From Caryophanales bacterium UBA4691 (GTDB lineage: Bacteria; Bacillota_I; Bacilli_A; RFN20; CAG-826), in NCBI GenBank assembly GCA_002404865.1, contig DHKP01000004.1, forward strand, positions 1-64,000: DNA of 64,000 bases, given 5' to 3'. The notes under the pieces are model-generated. The model searched no databases. It was not told the origin of the DNA and worked only from the letters and a program-made list of their open reading frames with translations. A program made the position numbers and the translations under genes. Positions 41,718 to 51,073 of this stretch are shown here, piece by piece. Positions within the stretch are counted from its first letter, which is position 1. Each line of letters opens with the position of its first letter.

Positions 41718-43118
41718 TTGGATAACCTATTTGATGTTATTAATAACCAGATGTTTTCCGTTTTCGTCCGCGAAGATAAAAGAACGAATTACGAGCTTCT
41801 TTCCTTCATTTACGACGTTTTCATGACAAAACGGAACGTTCAAAGCATCGCTAGAGATGATTTAGTCGATGATTTGGAAGCTTATATCGACACGCACCTT
41901 TTCGATGATTTCGATGACTCTGACGACTTCGATAAGCAAAGCAAAGACCACCGCTACATGGCAAGCAGCAAAGTCGCTCGCTATAAAAGAACAGGCTGGT
42001 TAGAAGAAGACACAACGGAAGGCTTCACGACCACTTTGTCCTTAACGAGTGACGCCATCACCTTTATGGAAACGTTCCATAACATTGTCGAAAGAGAAAA
42101 GAAGCCAATCGAATTCACCGGTTACTTCTATCTTATCGCCAAAGCCCTCGAAAGTTTCGATTTCAGTCAATCTAAAGGAATTATCGAACAAGTTTATAGT
42201 CAAACTTTGTCTTTATTCCATGGTCTTCAAGGCTTAGTCCCGAAGATTAGACGCTTCACTGAGAACCTCATTAACGACGAAACTCTTTCTCCAAAACAAG
42301 TTCTCGATATCTTAGTCGATAAATACCGCAACCAAGTTTTGCTCAAAGTATTCTATAACTTAAAAACGAGAGACAACCCAAGCAAATACACCGCGAAGAT
42401 TCTCGATTGCTTAAATGACCTCCGTTATAACCATCTTGATGAAATCGTTAAAAGCATTCTAGAAACAAGCTGGATCAGTAATGCCGATCAAGAAACGATT
42501 AACGAAATCCGCAATAAATACGCAGATGAACTTGAAGAATGCATCCGCCGCTTTGAATCGGTCGACACCCTTGTTGCCTTGATTGACGAAAAAAACACCA
42601 AGTTCCATACTAGCGCCCAAGCAAAATTTGAATTCTTGATGAATAATCGCAAAGACATTTCGGGCTTGCTCAAAAATGTTTTAAAGAACATCAAAGAGAT
42701 GGATGAGGAGACGGAATTCAATGAAGTCTTAGCCTTATTCTCCTCTAAGCAAGTGGATCAAGATTCTCTATATGACCGTGCTGCCGCCAAAGAACGCGTG
42801 GATTCTTATTTCATGGAGAATCCACCAACATCCCAAGAAGATTTCGATCTCGCGATGGCAAATATTTTCCGTCAAGATATCTTCTCTCGCGATAAGGTCA
42901 ATGAATTCGTCGACAGAGAATTAGGAGAGGAAACGAAAAAGAACTCCAAGGACATCGAGGTCGATTCTTGGAACAAGCTCATTATGCTCATGATGGTCGA
43001 AGCCTATAGTTCTTACGAAGATATGACTTATAAAGTCACTTTCTATGATGATTATTATGAAACCTTCGGCTACAAGACAAAATCCTTCGATATCGAAAGA
43101 AAAGAGGTAAAACAATGA
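41718..43118 (+). CDS. jetA: Wadjet JetA-family (MksF/kleisin-like) condensin subunit
   Basis: 466 residues starting at TTG 41718, eight bases after GGAGG. The N-terminus (LFDVINNQMFSVFVREDKR, IARDDLVDDLEAYI) and the RYKRTGWLEEDTTEGF winged-helix-like element match the JetA family (DUF5716/PF18982 type, as I recall it, of type III-like Wadjet). The rest is mostly helical. JetA is the kleisin-like bridge of a SMC-type complex that detects and bends plasmid DNA by loop extrusion. First gene of jetABC, overlapping jetB by 4 bases (ATGA). Named from family memory; a profile search would settle it. Confidence 0.82.
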   Translation: MDNLFDVINNQMFSVFVREDKRTNYELLSFIYDVFMTKRNVQSIARDDLVDDLEAYIDTHLFDDFDDSDDFDKQSKDHRYMASSKVARYKRTGWLEEDTTEGFTTTLSLTSDAITFMETFHNIVEREKKPIEFTGYFYLIAKALESFDFSQSKGIIEQVYSQTLSLFHGLQGLVPKIRRFTENLINDETLSPKQVLDILVDKYRNQVLLKVFYNLKTRDNPSKYTAKILDCLNDLRYNHLDEIVKSILETSWISNADQETINEIRNKYADELEECIRRFESVDTLVALIDEKNTKFHTSAQAKFEFLMNNRKDISGLLKNVLKNIKEMDEETEFNEVLALFSSKQVDQDSLYDRAAAKERVDSYFMENPPTSQEDFDLAMANIFRQDIFSRDKVNEFVDRELGEETKKNSKDIEVDSWNKLIMLMMVEAYSSYEDMTYKVTFYDDYYETFGYKTKSFDIERKEVKQ

Positions 43119-43765
43119 TAGATAGAACCCATGAATTAGACATCTTCGCGAATGACTACTACGCCTATAGCGAAGGGGAACGCAATAGCTTTGCCAAAGT
43201 CATTAATCGACTACTAGGAGAAACTTTCTTAGTCAAAAACAAGGAAGAAGATAATAATGACTACTTCTTTGCGGCCGAGAATAAAGAAATGATCACAAGC
43301 TTCTTCGCCCTTATCGATTACGAATTCGTTTTGGATTACACTAATGGCTTAGCCTACATCAAAACGACGGAAAATCGCAACCGTGTTCGCCTCAATAAGC
43401 TAGATACTGCCGTTTTATTTGTCCTGAGGCTCCTAGAGATTGAGCAAAAGAAGCAAGTCACAAGCGAAGACAAAGTCATCATTACTTTAGATCAAATCGT
43501 AGAACAGCTTAAAATCGCCGGATTGCTCGATTACGCAAAGCGTCCTTCTTTCTACTTGTTGACGTTACGTAAACTAAAAGCCCATAAAATCATCGACTTT
43601 AGGGCGAGCACCCTTTCTAGCGACACAAGTATTCAAATCTTCCCTAGCGTCCACGTATTAATCCCTGCGGAAGGCTTAGAAGATATCGTAAATAAAATCA
43701 AAGCCCTAAACACCAAAGATAACCTTGGAGGAACTGACGATGAAGAAAAGTCTGACGAAGATTAA
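43115..43765 (+). CDS. jetB: Wadjet JetB-family (MksE/KITE-like, DUF4194) subunit
   Basis: 216 residues of mostly winged-helix character: AFFVLRLLE-type helix (LDTAVLFVLRLLEIEQ), a DQIVEQLKIAGLLD segment and LLTLRKLKAHKIIDF, then SSDTSIQIFPSVHVLI, the DUF4194 pattern. KITE proteins dimerise and hold the kleisin next to the SMC heads. Both ends overlap neighbours: start with jetA (ATGA), end with jetC by 26 bases, so stoichiometry is probably set by coupling. The C-terminal acidic tail (DDEEKSDED) encodes the jetC ribosome site. Confidence 0.84.
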   Translation: MIDRTHELDIFANDYYAYSEGERNSFAKVINRLLGETFLVKNKEEDNNDYFFAAENKEMITSFFALIDYEFVLDYTNGLAYIKTTENRNRVRLNKLDTAVLFVLRLLEIEQKKQVTSEDKVIITLDQIVEQLKIAGLLDYAKRPSFYLLTLRKLKAHKIIDFRASTLSSDTSIQIFPSVHVLIPAEGLEDIVNKIKALNTKDNLGGTDDEEKSDED

Positions 43766-46700
43766 ATTAATCAACTGGCACGGATTTTATAACCAAACCA
43801 TCGATGTCAAAGGTTCGATGCTCGTATTCGGCGAGAACGGATCAGGTAAGAGTACTTTGCTTGACGCGCTTATGTTCCTCCTTACCGGAGGCGAAGAAAA
43901 ATTCTTCAATAGCGCCGCTAACGATAGGGCTTCCCGAACTGTAGAAACCTACATGCGTGCCAAAATCGGCATCGAAGGAAAAGAAAATCTCCGAAATCAG
44001 CCAAGCGTCATTTCCCATATTTGCACCGAATGGTATGACGAATATTCGAAAAAGCCGTTCATCATCGGCGTTTGCTTAGAAATTCAAGAAGAAAAAGGAA
44101 AAGTCGAGCGTTCCTTCTACTATATGGAAAACCAAAGCATCGACGATTCTCTTTTTACCAATAATATCAACGGTAATCTTCAAACCCTTGGTTTCCGCCT
44201 AATGAGCGAAAAACATGGCGATAAGCTTCGTAAAATCGAAGGAAGAAGAGAAGATATCCGCATGAAACTTTATAGCCTCCTTTCATTAGAAGGGAAACGC
44301 TACTACGAACTTCTTCCAAAAGCCATTGCCTTCCGCCCAATTAAAGATGTCAACCAATTCGTCTATCAATTCCTTATGCCAGATAAGGCCGTCGATCTTA
44401 CTAACATGAAGCGGAACATCCTCGTTTATAACGAGCTTCAAAAACGCGTTGAAGAAGATATCAAGAAAGAGGATGCGCTTAGCGATATTACTCATTTAGG
44501 TGACATCTATAGCGAGTTAAAGAAACAAAACGAGCTTCTAAAAGCTTATGAGCTCAAGCACGAGATCGACGATGCAGCTGGTGAAGTCGATAAGGTAAAC
44601 GCGACGATTGAGAAAAACAAAAAACTCATCGTGGAATATTTAGAAGACGCTGATCATTTTGCAAATCAAATTCGTGAAATCGATCAAAGCATTGCCACGT
44701 TAACAAGTGAAGGTGCCGCTGGTGAATTCAAACGTCTCACCGGCTTAATCAAAGAAAAGAGTTCATTAGAAAACGAATATTTATCGCGAGCCAAACATTG
44801 GAATGAGTTATTAAAGAAAGAGGCAGAAATCGCTAGTAGCCTCGGCATCAAAAATAAGCTTTCCAAATTCCTTTCAAGCACTGATATGGCTTCTTTCCTT
44901 GATGAAGCGAAACGCTATCATGAAGCTTTATTATCTTCCCGCAACGAAATAGCCGAGAAAATCGTTCAAAACGACATCAAGCTAAGTACAGTATCAAGCG
45001 AAGAACGCGACTTAGTGAGCCGCAAAAACCTTCTTTCAAAAGGCATGGCTAGCTATGATAATAACGTCACTAACCTCATTGAAGTCATCGAATCTGGCTT
45101 AAAAGAGATCTATCACGAAGATATTAAAGCCATTCCATTTTGCGAATTGCTCGAAATGGTCCCTGGCGAAGAAAGCTGGAGAAACGCAGTCGAAGGCTAT
45201 TTAAACACCCGTCGCTTCGACTTATTCGTTCCGGAACGCTATTTCGATGATGCGCTAAGACTATATGAACGCAATAAAAACCGCCTTCAAATCTTTGGTG
45301 TCGGCTTAGTCAATGTCGCAAAATTAAAAGACATCGAGCCCATGGAAGACTCTTTGGCTCTAAAAGTCAAAGCAATCAGCGAAGATGCAAGAAAATACGC
45401 TTCTTACATCATGGGGAATATCATCTGCGTGGATAATGAAGATGAACTCAAGAGTTATGAATCCTCTATCACTCGCACAGTCATGGTCTATAAAAATAAG
45501 GCCGCTCGCCAAACAAAGCAAAAGATTTACGAAACACCTTATATTGGCTATAACGCAAGCAATATCCAACTAGAAACCGTTCAAGAAGCAATCGAAGCGA
45601 AAGAAAAAGAATATCGCGCGTTATTGGATGAAAAGTCTCGCTTAGAGGCTTTAAGGAGCAATGGCTGCGACCGTTCTCAAATTCAGCTTCTTCTTAACGA
45701 CAAGAATTGGTGGGCAAAATATAACGAAACCAAAGAATACGTAGAATCGTTAAAAGAAAAAGCCGGCAAAGTCGAAAAGATGCTCGATAATGAGAATCAT
45801 CGTCCGATTGAACTAGAGAAAGAAAAAGAAGAGATTCAAAAGAAACGCGATGAGCGCTTAGCCGAGAAGTCTCGCTTGGAAGCGACAAACGAATACCTTC
45901 AAAAATCCATCACGGAAACTCTCTCACGTCGCGAGGAAAGCGATACGCGCTTTAAAGATTTCCTGTCCGATCCTGCTTTACGCGAAGAATTCGCTGCATT
46001 CGAGAAAAATAACGATCTGACGCTTTCTCAAATTAACGCCAAGATAAAAGAGAATAACGAAGAAATTCAAACCAAGAGAGCGCGCCTTATTAACGCGATG
46101 CAGAATTACGTCACGACCTTCCATTTCGATGCGACGGCGAGTATGGACTCTCTCCCCTCCTTCTATCAAGAACTCAATATCTTGATGAGCCGTGCGCTTG
46201 TAGAAGATAAAGAGAAACTTGAACGCGCCAAACTCGAAGCGACAAGCACCTTCGAGAACAACTACCTTGAAGCGATCCGCGCCAACATCAATAGTGAGGA
46301 AGAACACATTCGCGAACTCAATAAACTTCTCGCGGATAAGCCGTTCGGTACCGATGGAGACACGTATCGTTTCATTGTTACGAAGAGCAAAGACAAGATG
46401 TTCGGAGATTATTACGACATCTTCAAAAGCGATGAAAATTTTACGCAAAATGACCTCTTCACCGAGAATCTAAGCGACCGCAATCAAGCGCTAATGAATG
46501 ATCTCTTCCATAAACTAACTAGCGATAAGGATGACGAGAGAACACTTCAAGAAATCTCCAAATTCTGCGATTATCGCCGCTTTATGAATTACGATATCGA
46601 GATCACTAACAAAAACGGGCGTTCCTTGTTCTCCAAAATCAGCCGTGAAAAATCGGGTGGAGAAACCCAAACCCCGTTCTATGTCATCATCGCTGCATCC

Positions 46701-47030
46701 TTCGACCAAATCATCCGCAGTTCCCCTGACCGCAGAAGCCATGGCTGCGTGATTATGCTAGATGAAGCCTTCAACAACATGGATACTGGCCACATCGAAG
46801 GCATTATGCAGTACTTCGAGCAGCTTGAAATCCAGCCTGTCATCGCCGTTCCTACAGAGCGTGGCAAAATCATCGCGAGATACGTTGAGACCAATATCCT
46901 TACGATTAAAGTCAATAACGTCATTGAGGCTCGCCCTTTCATCTCTTTAGAAGAAGATAACGAAAAGCCAGAGTTCTTAGATGAATCTCTTGAAGAAGAT
47001 CAAAACGAAGAAACTTCGACAAAAGAATAA
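43740..47030 (+). CDS. jetC: Wadjet JetC-family SMC-like ATPase (MksB-type)
   Basis: 1096 residues. Walker A GENGSGKST is at 31-39, the signature KSGGETQTP at 971-979, Walker B VIMLDEAF with Asp1008-Glu1009. Two coiled-coil arms (about 240-455 and 625-870) flank a globular hinge (about 460-620). This is the motor of a condensin-like complex that extrudes DNA loops in an ATP-dependent way. The start is ATG 43740, seven bases after GGAGG; the TTG at 43725 is part of that site. The C-terminus has an extra acidic tail. The next feature is a strong terminator, then rpsO on the other strand: no jetD follows. Confidence 0.88.
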   Translation: MKKSLTKIKLINWHGFYNQTIDVKGSMLVFGENGSGKSTLLDALMFLLTGGEEKFFNSAANDRASRTVETYMRAKIGIEGKENLRNQPSVISHICTEWYDEYSKKPFIIGVCLEIQEEKGKVERSFYYMENQSIDDSLFTNNINGNLQTLGFRLMSEKHGDKLRKIEGRREDIRMKLYSLLSLEGKRYYELLPKAIAFRPIKDVNQFVYQFLMPDKAVDLTNMKRNILVYNELQKRVEEDIKKEDALSDITHLGDIYSELKKQNELLKAYELKHEIDDAAGEVDKVNATIEKNKKLIVEYLEDADHFANQIREIDQSIATLTSEGAAGEFKRLTGLIKEKSSLENEYLSRAKHWNELLKKEAEIASSLGIKNKLSKFLSSTDMASFLDEAKRYHEALLSSRNEIAEKIVQNDIKLSTVSSEERDLVSRKNLLSKGMASYDNNVTNLIEVIESGLKEIYHEDIKAIPFCELLEMVPGEESWRNAVEGYLNTRRFDLFVPERYFDDALRLYERNKNRLQIFGVGLVNVAKLKDIEPMEDSLALKVKAISEDARKYASYIMGNIICVDNEDELKSYESSITRTVMVYKNKAARQTKQKIYETPYIGYNASNIQLETVQEAIEAKEKEYRALLDEKSRLEALRSNGCDRSQIQLLLNDKNWWAKYNETKEYVESLKEKAGKVEKMLDNENHRPIELEKEKEEIQKKRDERLAEKSRLEATNEYLQKSITETLSRREESDTRFKDFLSDPALREEFAAFEKNNDLTLSQINAKIKENNEEIQTKRARLINAMQNYVTTFHFDATASMDSLPSFYQELNILMSRALVEDKEKLERAKLEATSTFENNYLEAIRANINSEEEHIRELNKLLADKPFGTDGDTYRFIVTKSKDKMFGDYYDIFKSDENFTQNDLFTENLSDRNQALMNDLFHKLTSDKDDERTLQEISKFCDYRRFMNYDIEITNKNGRSLFSKISREKSGGETQTPFYVIIAASFDQIIRSSPDRRSHGCVIMLDEAFNNMDTGHIEGIMQYFEQLEIQPVIAVPTERGKIIARYVETNILTIKVNNVIEARPFISLEEDNEKPEFLDESLEEDQNEETSTKE

Positions 47031-47037
47031 AGAAATT

Positions 47038-47076
47038 GGGCCATTAAACGCATCGCTTAATGGCCCTGTTCTTTTT
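47038..47076 (+). terminator. Intrinsic terminator of the jetABC operon
   Basis: GGGCCATTAA (47038-47047) pairs perfectly with TTAATGGCCC (47057-47066) around a 9-base loop, then TGTTCTTTTT. It begins eight bases after the jetC stop, showing the operon ends there. Confidence 0.88.
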
Positions 47077-47089
47077 CATGATTAAACAA

Positions 47090-47118
47090 ACAAAAAAGCC
47101 CTCCAATGAAGGAAGGCT
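47090..47118 (-). terminator. Intrinsic terminator of rpsO
   Basis: On the minus strand AGCC-T-TCC (47118-47111) pairs with GGA-G-GGCT (47104-47097), one mismatch, followed by TTTTTTG. It lies between the convergent jetC and rpsO transcripts. Confidence 0.75.
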
Positions 47119-47135
47119 AATGCGCCAAAGAATAA

Positions 47136-47405
47136 CTATTTACGAAGTTCAAGGGAAGCGATGAGTTTAAGATAGGCATCGCGGTCGTTTTTGGCAAGAT
47201 AATCAAGCAAACTATGACGTTTGCCGACGAGAATAAGAAGGTTACGTCTAGCAATCGCGTCTTGTTGATTGTTTTTGAGGTGCTCAGTGAGCTTTTGGAT
47301 TCTCTTGGTAAGAAGAGCGACTTGCACTTCCGTAGAACCAGTGTCGGCAGCGTTTTTGCCGAACTTCTTAATGACGACGTTAACTTCTTCTTTGTTTAAA
47401 GCCAT
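47136..47405 (-). CDS. rpsO: 30S ribosomal protein S15
   Basis: 89 residues, full length. The DTGSTEVQVALLTKRIQKLTEHLK and KRHSLLDYLAKND blocks are diagnostic of S15, which binds 16S rRNA at the central three-way junction early in 30S assembly. AAAGGAG lies nine bases before the ATG. It is monocistronic here (own promoter and terminator), without the frequent pnp neighbour. The 80-base leader has potential to fold as an autoregulatory element. Confidence 0.96.
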   Translation of the reverse strand: MALNKEEVNVVIKKFGKNAADTGSTEVQVALLTKRIQKLTEHLKNNQQDAIARRNLLILVGKRHSLLDYLAKNDRDAYLKLIASLELRK

Positions 47406-47521
47406 TTTTCTTTTTCTCCTTTAACATGGACTTGGCTCTATCAAGGTCAGATCAAGGAGTACTGGTCTTGACTAAGATAGGCTGCGACTAGAAATATACT
47501 CTTTCCGAATGGCTCTAGCAA
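47406..47521 (-). promoter_or_regulatory. rpsO promoter and possible S15-binding leader
   Basis: Minus-strand TTGCTA (47521-47516), 17-base spacer, TATATT (47498-47493). The leader (start near 47486) contains CTATC...GATAG enclosing TCAAG...CTTGA, a nested stem that could mimic the S15 rRNA site, as known for several Bacillota rpsO leaders of differing structure. Promoter likely; the leader function is inference. Confidence 0.45.
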
Positions 47522-47602
47522 GAATAAGCGCAGTTTTGCTGCAACAATAATGTTCCTTTTCTCTTTTGAAAGAGAAAGAGAGGGCTTACAACGATTTTTG
47601 TA

Positions 47603-47630
47603 TTGCGCATAAGCGCGCGTGAGATATAGT
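47603..47630 (+). promoter_or_regulatory. Candidate typA promoter
   Basis: TTGCGC (47603-47608), 16-base spacer, TATAGT (47625-47630); start near 47637, then TAGGAGG before ATG 47662. Confidence 0.5.
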
Positions 47631-47661
47631 ATTTCTTCGCCTAGAGGTAGGAGGTTTTTTC

Positions 47662-49500
47662 ATGAAGATAAGAAACATTGCGATTATTGCTCACGTTGAT
47701 CATGGGAAAACCACTTTGGTTAATAGCCTTCTCACTTCCAGTCATACATTTCGCGATAACGAAGCGATTCAGGATCGAATGCTAGACAGCAATCCTCTTG
47801 AACATGAGCGTGGTATCACGATTCTAGCGAAGACCACTTCTATCAAATACAAAGACTACAAAATCAATATCGTCGATACACCAGGGCACGCCGATTTTGG
47901 AGGCGAAGTTGAGCGTATCATGCATATGGTCGACGGATGCTTGCTTCTTGTTGACGCTTACGAAGGAACGATGCCTCAAACGCGTTTCGTTTTGAAAAAC
48001 GCCTTAGAGAACCATATCAAGCCAATTGTTGTCATCAACAAGGTCGACCGTCCAAATGCTGACCCTCAAAAAGCCGTCGATGAAGTGCTTAATCTATTTA
48101 TCGAACTTGGTGCCCCGGACGAATTCCTTGATTTCCCAATCGTTTACACTAGTGCGTTAAACGGCACTTCTAGCTTGTCTGCTGACCCTTCGACCCAGGT
48201 GCCAGGAATGGATTGCGTTTTCGAATCCATCATTAATAACATCCCCGAACCACGTTGTGAGCCGAATGGCCCCTTTCAATGGCAACCCGCGCTTCTCGAC
48301 TATAATGACTTCGTTGGCAGAATTGGCGTAGGGACAGTGAAACGCGGAAAAGTACGCGTTGGCGATACCGTCACGGATATGCGCCTTGATGGTAGCAAAA
48401 AAGACTTCAAAGTCATGAAGCTATATACCTTCTACGGCATGAATCGCAATGAAGTGCAAGAAGTTGAAGCCGGTGATATCTGCGGGTTAGCAGGATTGCC
48501 CGATATGGGGGTCGGAGAAACAATCTGCGATCCAAAACATCTTGACGCTCTATCTCCACTTCGCGTTGATGAGCCCACTCTTCAAATGGAATTCGGCACA
48601 AACTCTAGCCCAATGAGAGGGCAAGATGGCAAATTCGTAACGGCCCGCGTCATCGAAGAAAGGCTTTATGAAGAAACTCAGCGCGATGTTTCACTCAAAT
48701 TCCACCGCATCCCCAATAGCGAAAAATGGGTCGTATCTGGAAGAGGCGAACTTCATCTTGGAGTTCTTATCGAAACCATGAGACGTGAAGGATACGAGAT
48801 GGAAGTGAGTAAACCGCAAGTCATCTTAAAAGAAATCGACGGCGTAAAATGCGAGCCATACGAAGATCTTCAAATCGATGTCCCTAACGAATTCGTCGGC
48901 GATATGATGACGAGTTTAGGAGCACGTGGTGCTTCCTTAAGCGATATGGACGATAACGGCATTACCACCCGTTTGAATTACATCATCCCTTCCCGTGGAT
49001 TAATCGGATTTGTCTCTAATTTCCTTACGATGACTAAAGGCTATGGCATTATTAACCACACCTTCAAAGAATATCGTCCAATGTACCAGCACGATGTTGG
49101 CGAAAGAAATATCGGCGTGCTTGTCTCTACCGATAAAGGTGAGGCCACTTCTTACGCACTTCAAAAAGTGGAAGAGCACGGAACGATGTTTATTGTTCCA
49201 GGCGACGTTTGCTATGAAGGAATGATTGTTGGCGAGCATCGTTACCCAGTCGATTTGGCGGTCAACTGCACAATGCAAAAGCCAATGACCAACGTCCGTA
49301 GCAGCACCCGTGAACTTATGATTGTCTTGAAAGCACCACGCAAGATGTCGCTTGAGGCGTGCCTTGATTACATCAATAGCGATGAGCTCGTTGAGATTAC
49401 GCCTCACGCAATTCGCATGAGAAAGAAGATTCTCGACACAAGCGAACGCAAGAAATTTGATGCGCATCAAAAAGCAGCAAAAGAAGCGTTGAATAAATAA
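47662..49500 (+). CDS. typA: Ribosome-associated GTPase TypA/BipA
   Basis: 612 residues. G1 AHVDHGKTT (10-18), switch II DTPGHADFGGEVERIM, NKVD and the C-terminal domain (RELMIVLKAPRKMSLE, LDYINSDELVEITP) define TypA/BipA, an EF-G-like GTPase that aids 50S assembly and stress growth. Full length. The promoter at 47603-47630 and TAGGAGG fix the start. It is a single-gene unit ended by a perfect bidirectional terminator. Confidence 0.96.
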   Translation: MKIRNIAIIAHVDHGKTTLVNSLLTSSHTFRDNEAIQDRMLDSNPLEHERGITILAKTTSIKYKDYKINIVDTPGHADFGGEVERIMHMVDGCLLLVDAYEGTMPQTRFVLKNALENHIKPIVVINKVDRPNADPQKAVDEVLNLFIELGAPDEFLDFPIVYTSALNGTSSLSADPSTQVPGMDCVFESIINNIPEPRCEPNGPFQWQPALLDYNDFVGRIGVGTVKRGKVRVGDTVTDMRLDGSKKDFKVMKLYTFYGMNRNEVQEVEAGDICGLAGLPDMGVGETICDPKHLDALSPLRVDEPTLQMEFGTNSSPMRGQDGKFVTARVIEERLYEETQRDVSLKFHRIPNSEKWVVSGRGELHLGVLIETMRREGYEMEVSKPQVILKEIDGVKCEPYEDLQIDVPNEFVGDMMTSLGARGASLSDMDDNGITTRLNYIIPSRGLIGFVSNFLTMTKGYGIINHTFKEYRPMYQHDVGERNIGVLVSTDKGEATSYALQKVEEHGTMFIVPGDVCYEGMIVGEHRYPVDLAVNCTMQKPMTNVRSSTRELMIVLKAPRKMSLEACLDYINSDELVEITPHAIRMRKKILDTSERKKFDAHQKAAKEALNK

Positions 49501-49503
49501 CAT

Positions 49504-49543
49504 AAAAAGATGCATATCGCGTATTACGATATGCATCTTTTTT
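49504..49543. terminator. Bidirectional terminator between typA and a TetR-type gene
   Basis: A 16-bp perfect stem (49504-49519 with 49527-49542) around a 7-base loop; the A-rich foot on one side and T-rich foot on the other work as U tracts for both strands. Confidence 0.9.
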
Positions 49544-49550
49544 AGTCAAT

Positions 49551-50111
49551 TTAGCAAGGATTTTTCAAATTTAAGGCGGAATTGCGGAAATTTCCACGAA
49601 TAATGTTTGCCGTTTCTTTCGCGATTAAGTCGATGTTGCTTTGGAAAGAAGAACAAATGAATTCTAAAATGACGCCACGCAAAGCGCGCACGTAAAAGAA
49701 AGTGACCTTATCGACAATTTCTTCGCTTGTTTCTGTTCCTTCCACCTCTTTTTTGACGTAGTAACCCACAAAAGAACACAGTAATGCGTTCAAAAGCAAA
49801 TCAGACGACCTTTTGTCTAAACATTGATGAACGTTTTTAACAACTTGCTCACTGTCTATGAATAAGGAGAGCAAAAAGCGGAAGTCTTCTTCAAAACTAT
49901 TACCAAAGTTTTCTAGATTAACAATTCTTTCGCCTTCTTTCTCCGTCGCATAATAAAGAAGATCGTTGATATCTTGAAAATGATAATAGAATGTTTGACG
50001 ATTAACTTCCGCCTCTTTGCTGAGTTCCCCTATCGTAATCTTGGAAAGAGGCTTCTTGAGCAGGAGCTTACGTAATGAGATCGCCAAGTCCTTTTTTGTT
50101 GCGTCTTTCAT
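49551..50111 (-). CDS. TetR-family transcriptional regulator
   Basis: 186 residues. The N-terminal TetR helix-turn-helix is clear: LSKITIGELSKEAEVNRQTFYYHFQDINDLLYYA (about 23-56); the helical C-terminal half (about 65-180) has no known signature and resembles the class with dihydroxyacetone-kinase-regulator-like ends. AAGGAAAT lies upstream of ATG. It stands alone; targets are unknown, possibly its own promoter. Confidence 0.88.
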   Translation of the reverse strand: MKDATKKDLAISLRKLLLKKPLSKITIGELSKEAEVNRQTFYYHFQDINDLLYYATEKEGERIVNLENFGNSFEEDFRFLLSLFIDSEQVVKNVHQCLDKRSSDLLLNALLCSFVGYYVKKEVEGTETSEEIVDKVTFFYVRALRGVILEFICSSFQSNIDLIAKETANIIRGNFRNSALNLKNPC

Positions 50112-50185
50112 TTTTTTATTTCCTTAAAAATATGATTGTCTTAATCATATACTACGAAACAACAAATTTGTACATATTTTTCATA

Positions 50186-51073
50186 TCAACGATAAAGCGA
50201 GACTTCATCCTTCTTTAATTGTTCAATTAATTCTTCTAAAGATGCGAATTTTCTCTCTCCTCGTAAGTAACTAACAAACTCTAAATATAAAGTTTCGTCA
50301 TAAATATTTTCATGAAAATTCGTAATATAGGTCTCAATCGTACGATGATCCAATAAACCGAACGTGGGATTATCACCAATATTGGTCATGGATAAATGGG
50401 GAATGCCCCTAACATAGGCAAGCGTTTTATAAACTCCAGAACGAGGAATGACATACGGGGAAGGTAAGGACAAATTAGCGGTCGGAAAACCGATTTTATT
50501 TCCATTATGAAAGCCATTAATCACGGTTCCATGAATTTCATAAGGTCTACCAAGAAATTCATTCGCTTCTTTGATTTTGCCTTCTTCTAGAAGATGGATG
50601 ATCTCTTGTGTCCCGATTTTTACGCCGTTCATGGTTTTTAAGGAAATCACATCAGTGGGATATTTTTCGCTTAAATCGTTAGCGGTCCCTTTCCCTTCCG
50701 CGCCAAATGAATAATCCTCCCCTACGACAAGCAAGGCTGGATTTAAGGGTTCGATATAGTCATGAATAAAATCGTCTTTGCTCTTTTTTAATAAAGTTTC
50801 ACTTAATGGAAGAACAAAGACGTAGTCAAAGCCATATGATGCAAAAATCCTAATTTTATCTTCTAAAGAAGTAAGTATTTTTGTACTCTTTCTTTTTAAG
50901 AATACCGCGGGGTTATGGTCGAATAGCATTACGCCTAGTTCCCCTTCGCCATTCCTTTTCGCATCTTTAACAAGTTCATAATGTCCTAGATGCACTCCAT
51001 CGAAATTACCAAGCAATAAGGTTAAATGATTGCTTTGTGGTAACTCATCGACCCCCAAAATAATCTTTTGCAT
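50186..51073 (-). CDS. ribF: Bifunctional riboflavin kinase/FAD synthetase
   Basis: 295 residues. The N-terminal adenylyltransferase (GNFDGVHLGHYELV near 24-37) and the C-terminal flavokinase (IGFPTANLSLP, and YITNFHENIYDETLYLEFV) make FMN and FAD from riboflavin. Start overlaps the truB stop by one base (TGATG), the usual truB-ribF arrangement in Firmicutes. Confidence 0.93.
   Translation of the reverse strand: MQKIILGVDELPQSNHLTLLLGNFDGVHLGHYELVKDAKRNGEGELGVMLFDHNPAVFLKRKSTKILTSLEDKIRIFASYGFDYVFVLPLSETLLKKSKDDFIHDYIEPLNPALLVVGEDYSFGAEGKGTANDLSEKYPTDVISLKTMNGVKIGTQEIIHLLEEGKIKEANEFLGRPYEIHGTVINGFHNGNKIGFPTANLSLPSPYVIPRSGVYKTLAYVRGIPHLSMTNIGDNPTFGLLDHRTIETYITNFHENIYDETLYLEFVSYLRGERKFASLEELIEQLKKDEVSLYR

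Noticed and set aside
47030..47136. A short or frameshifted jetD after jetC
   Set aside because: Only 105 bases separate jetC from rpsO and these are two terminators; no coding remnant.
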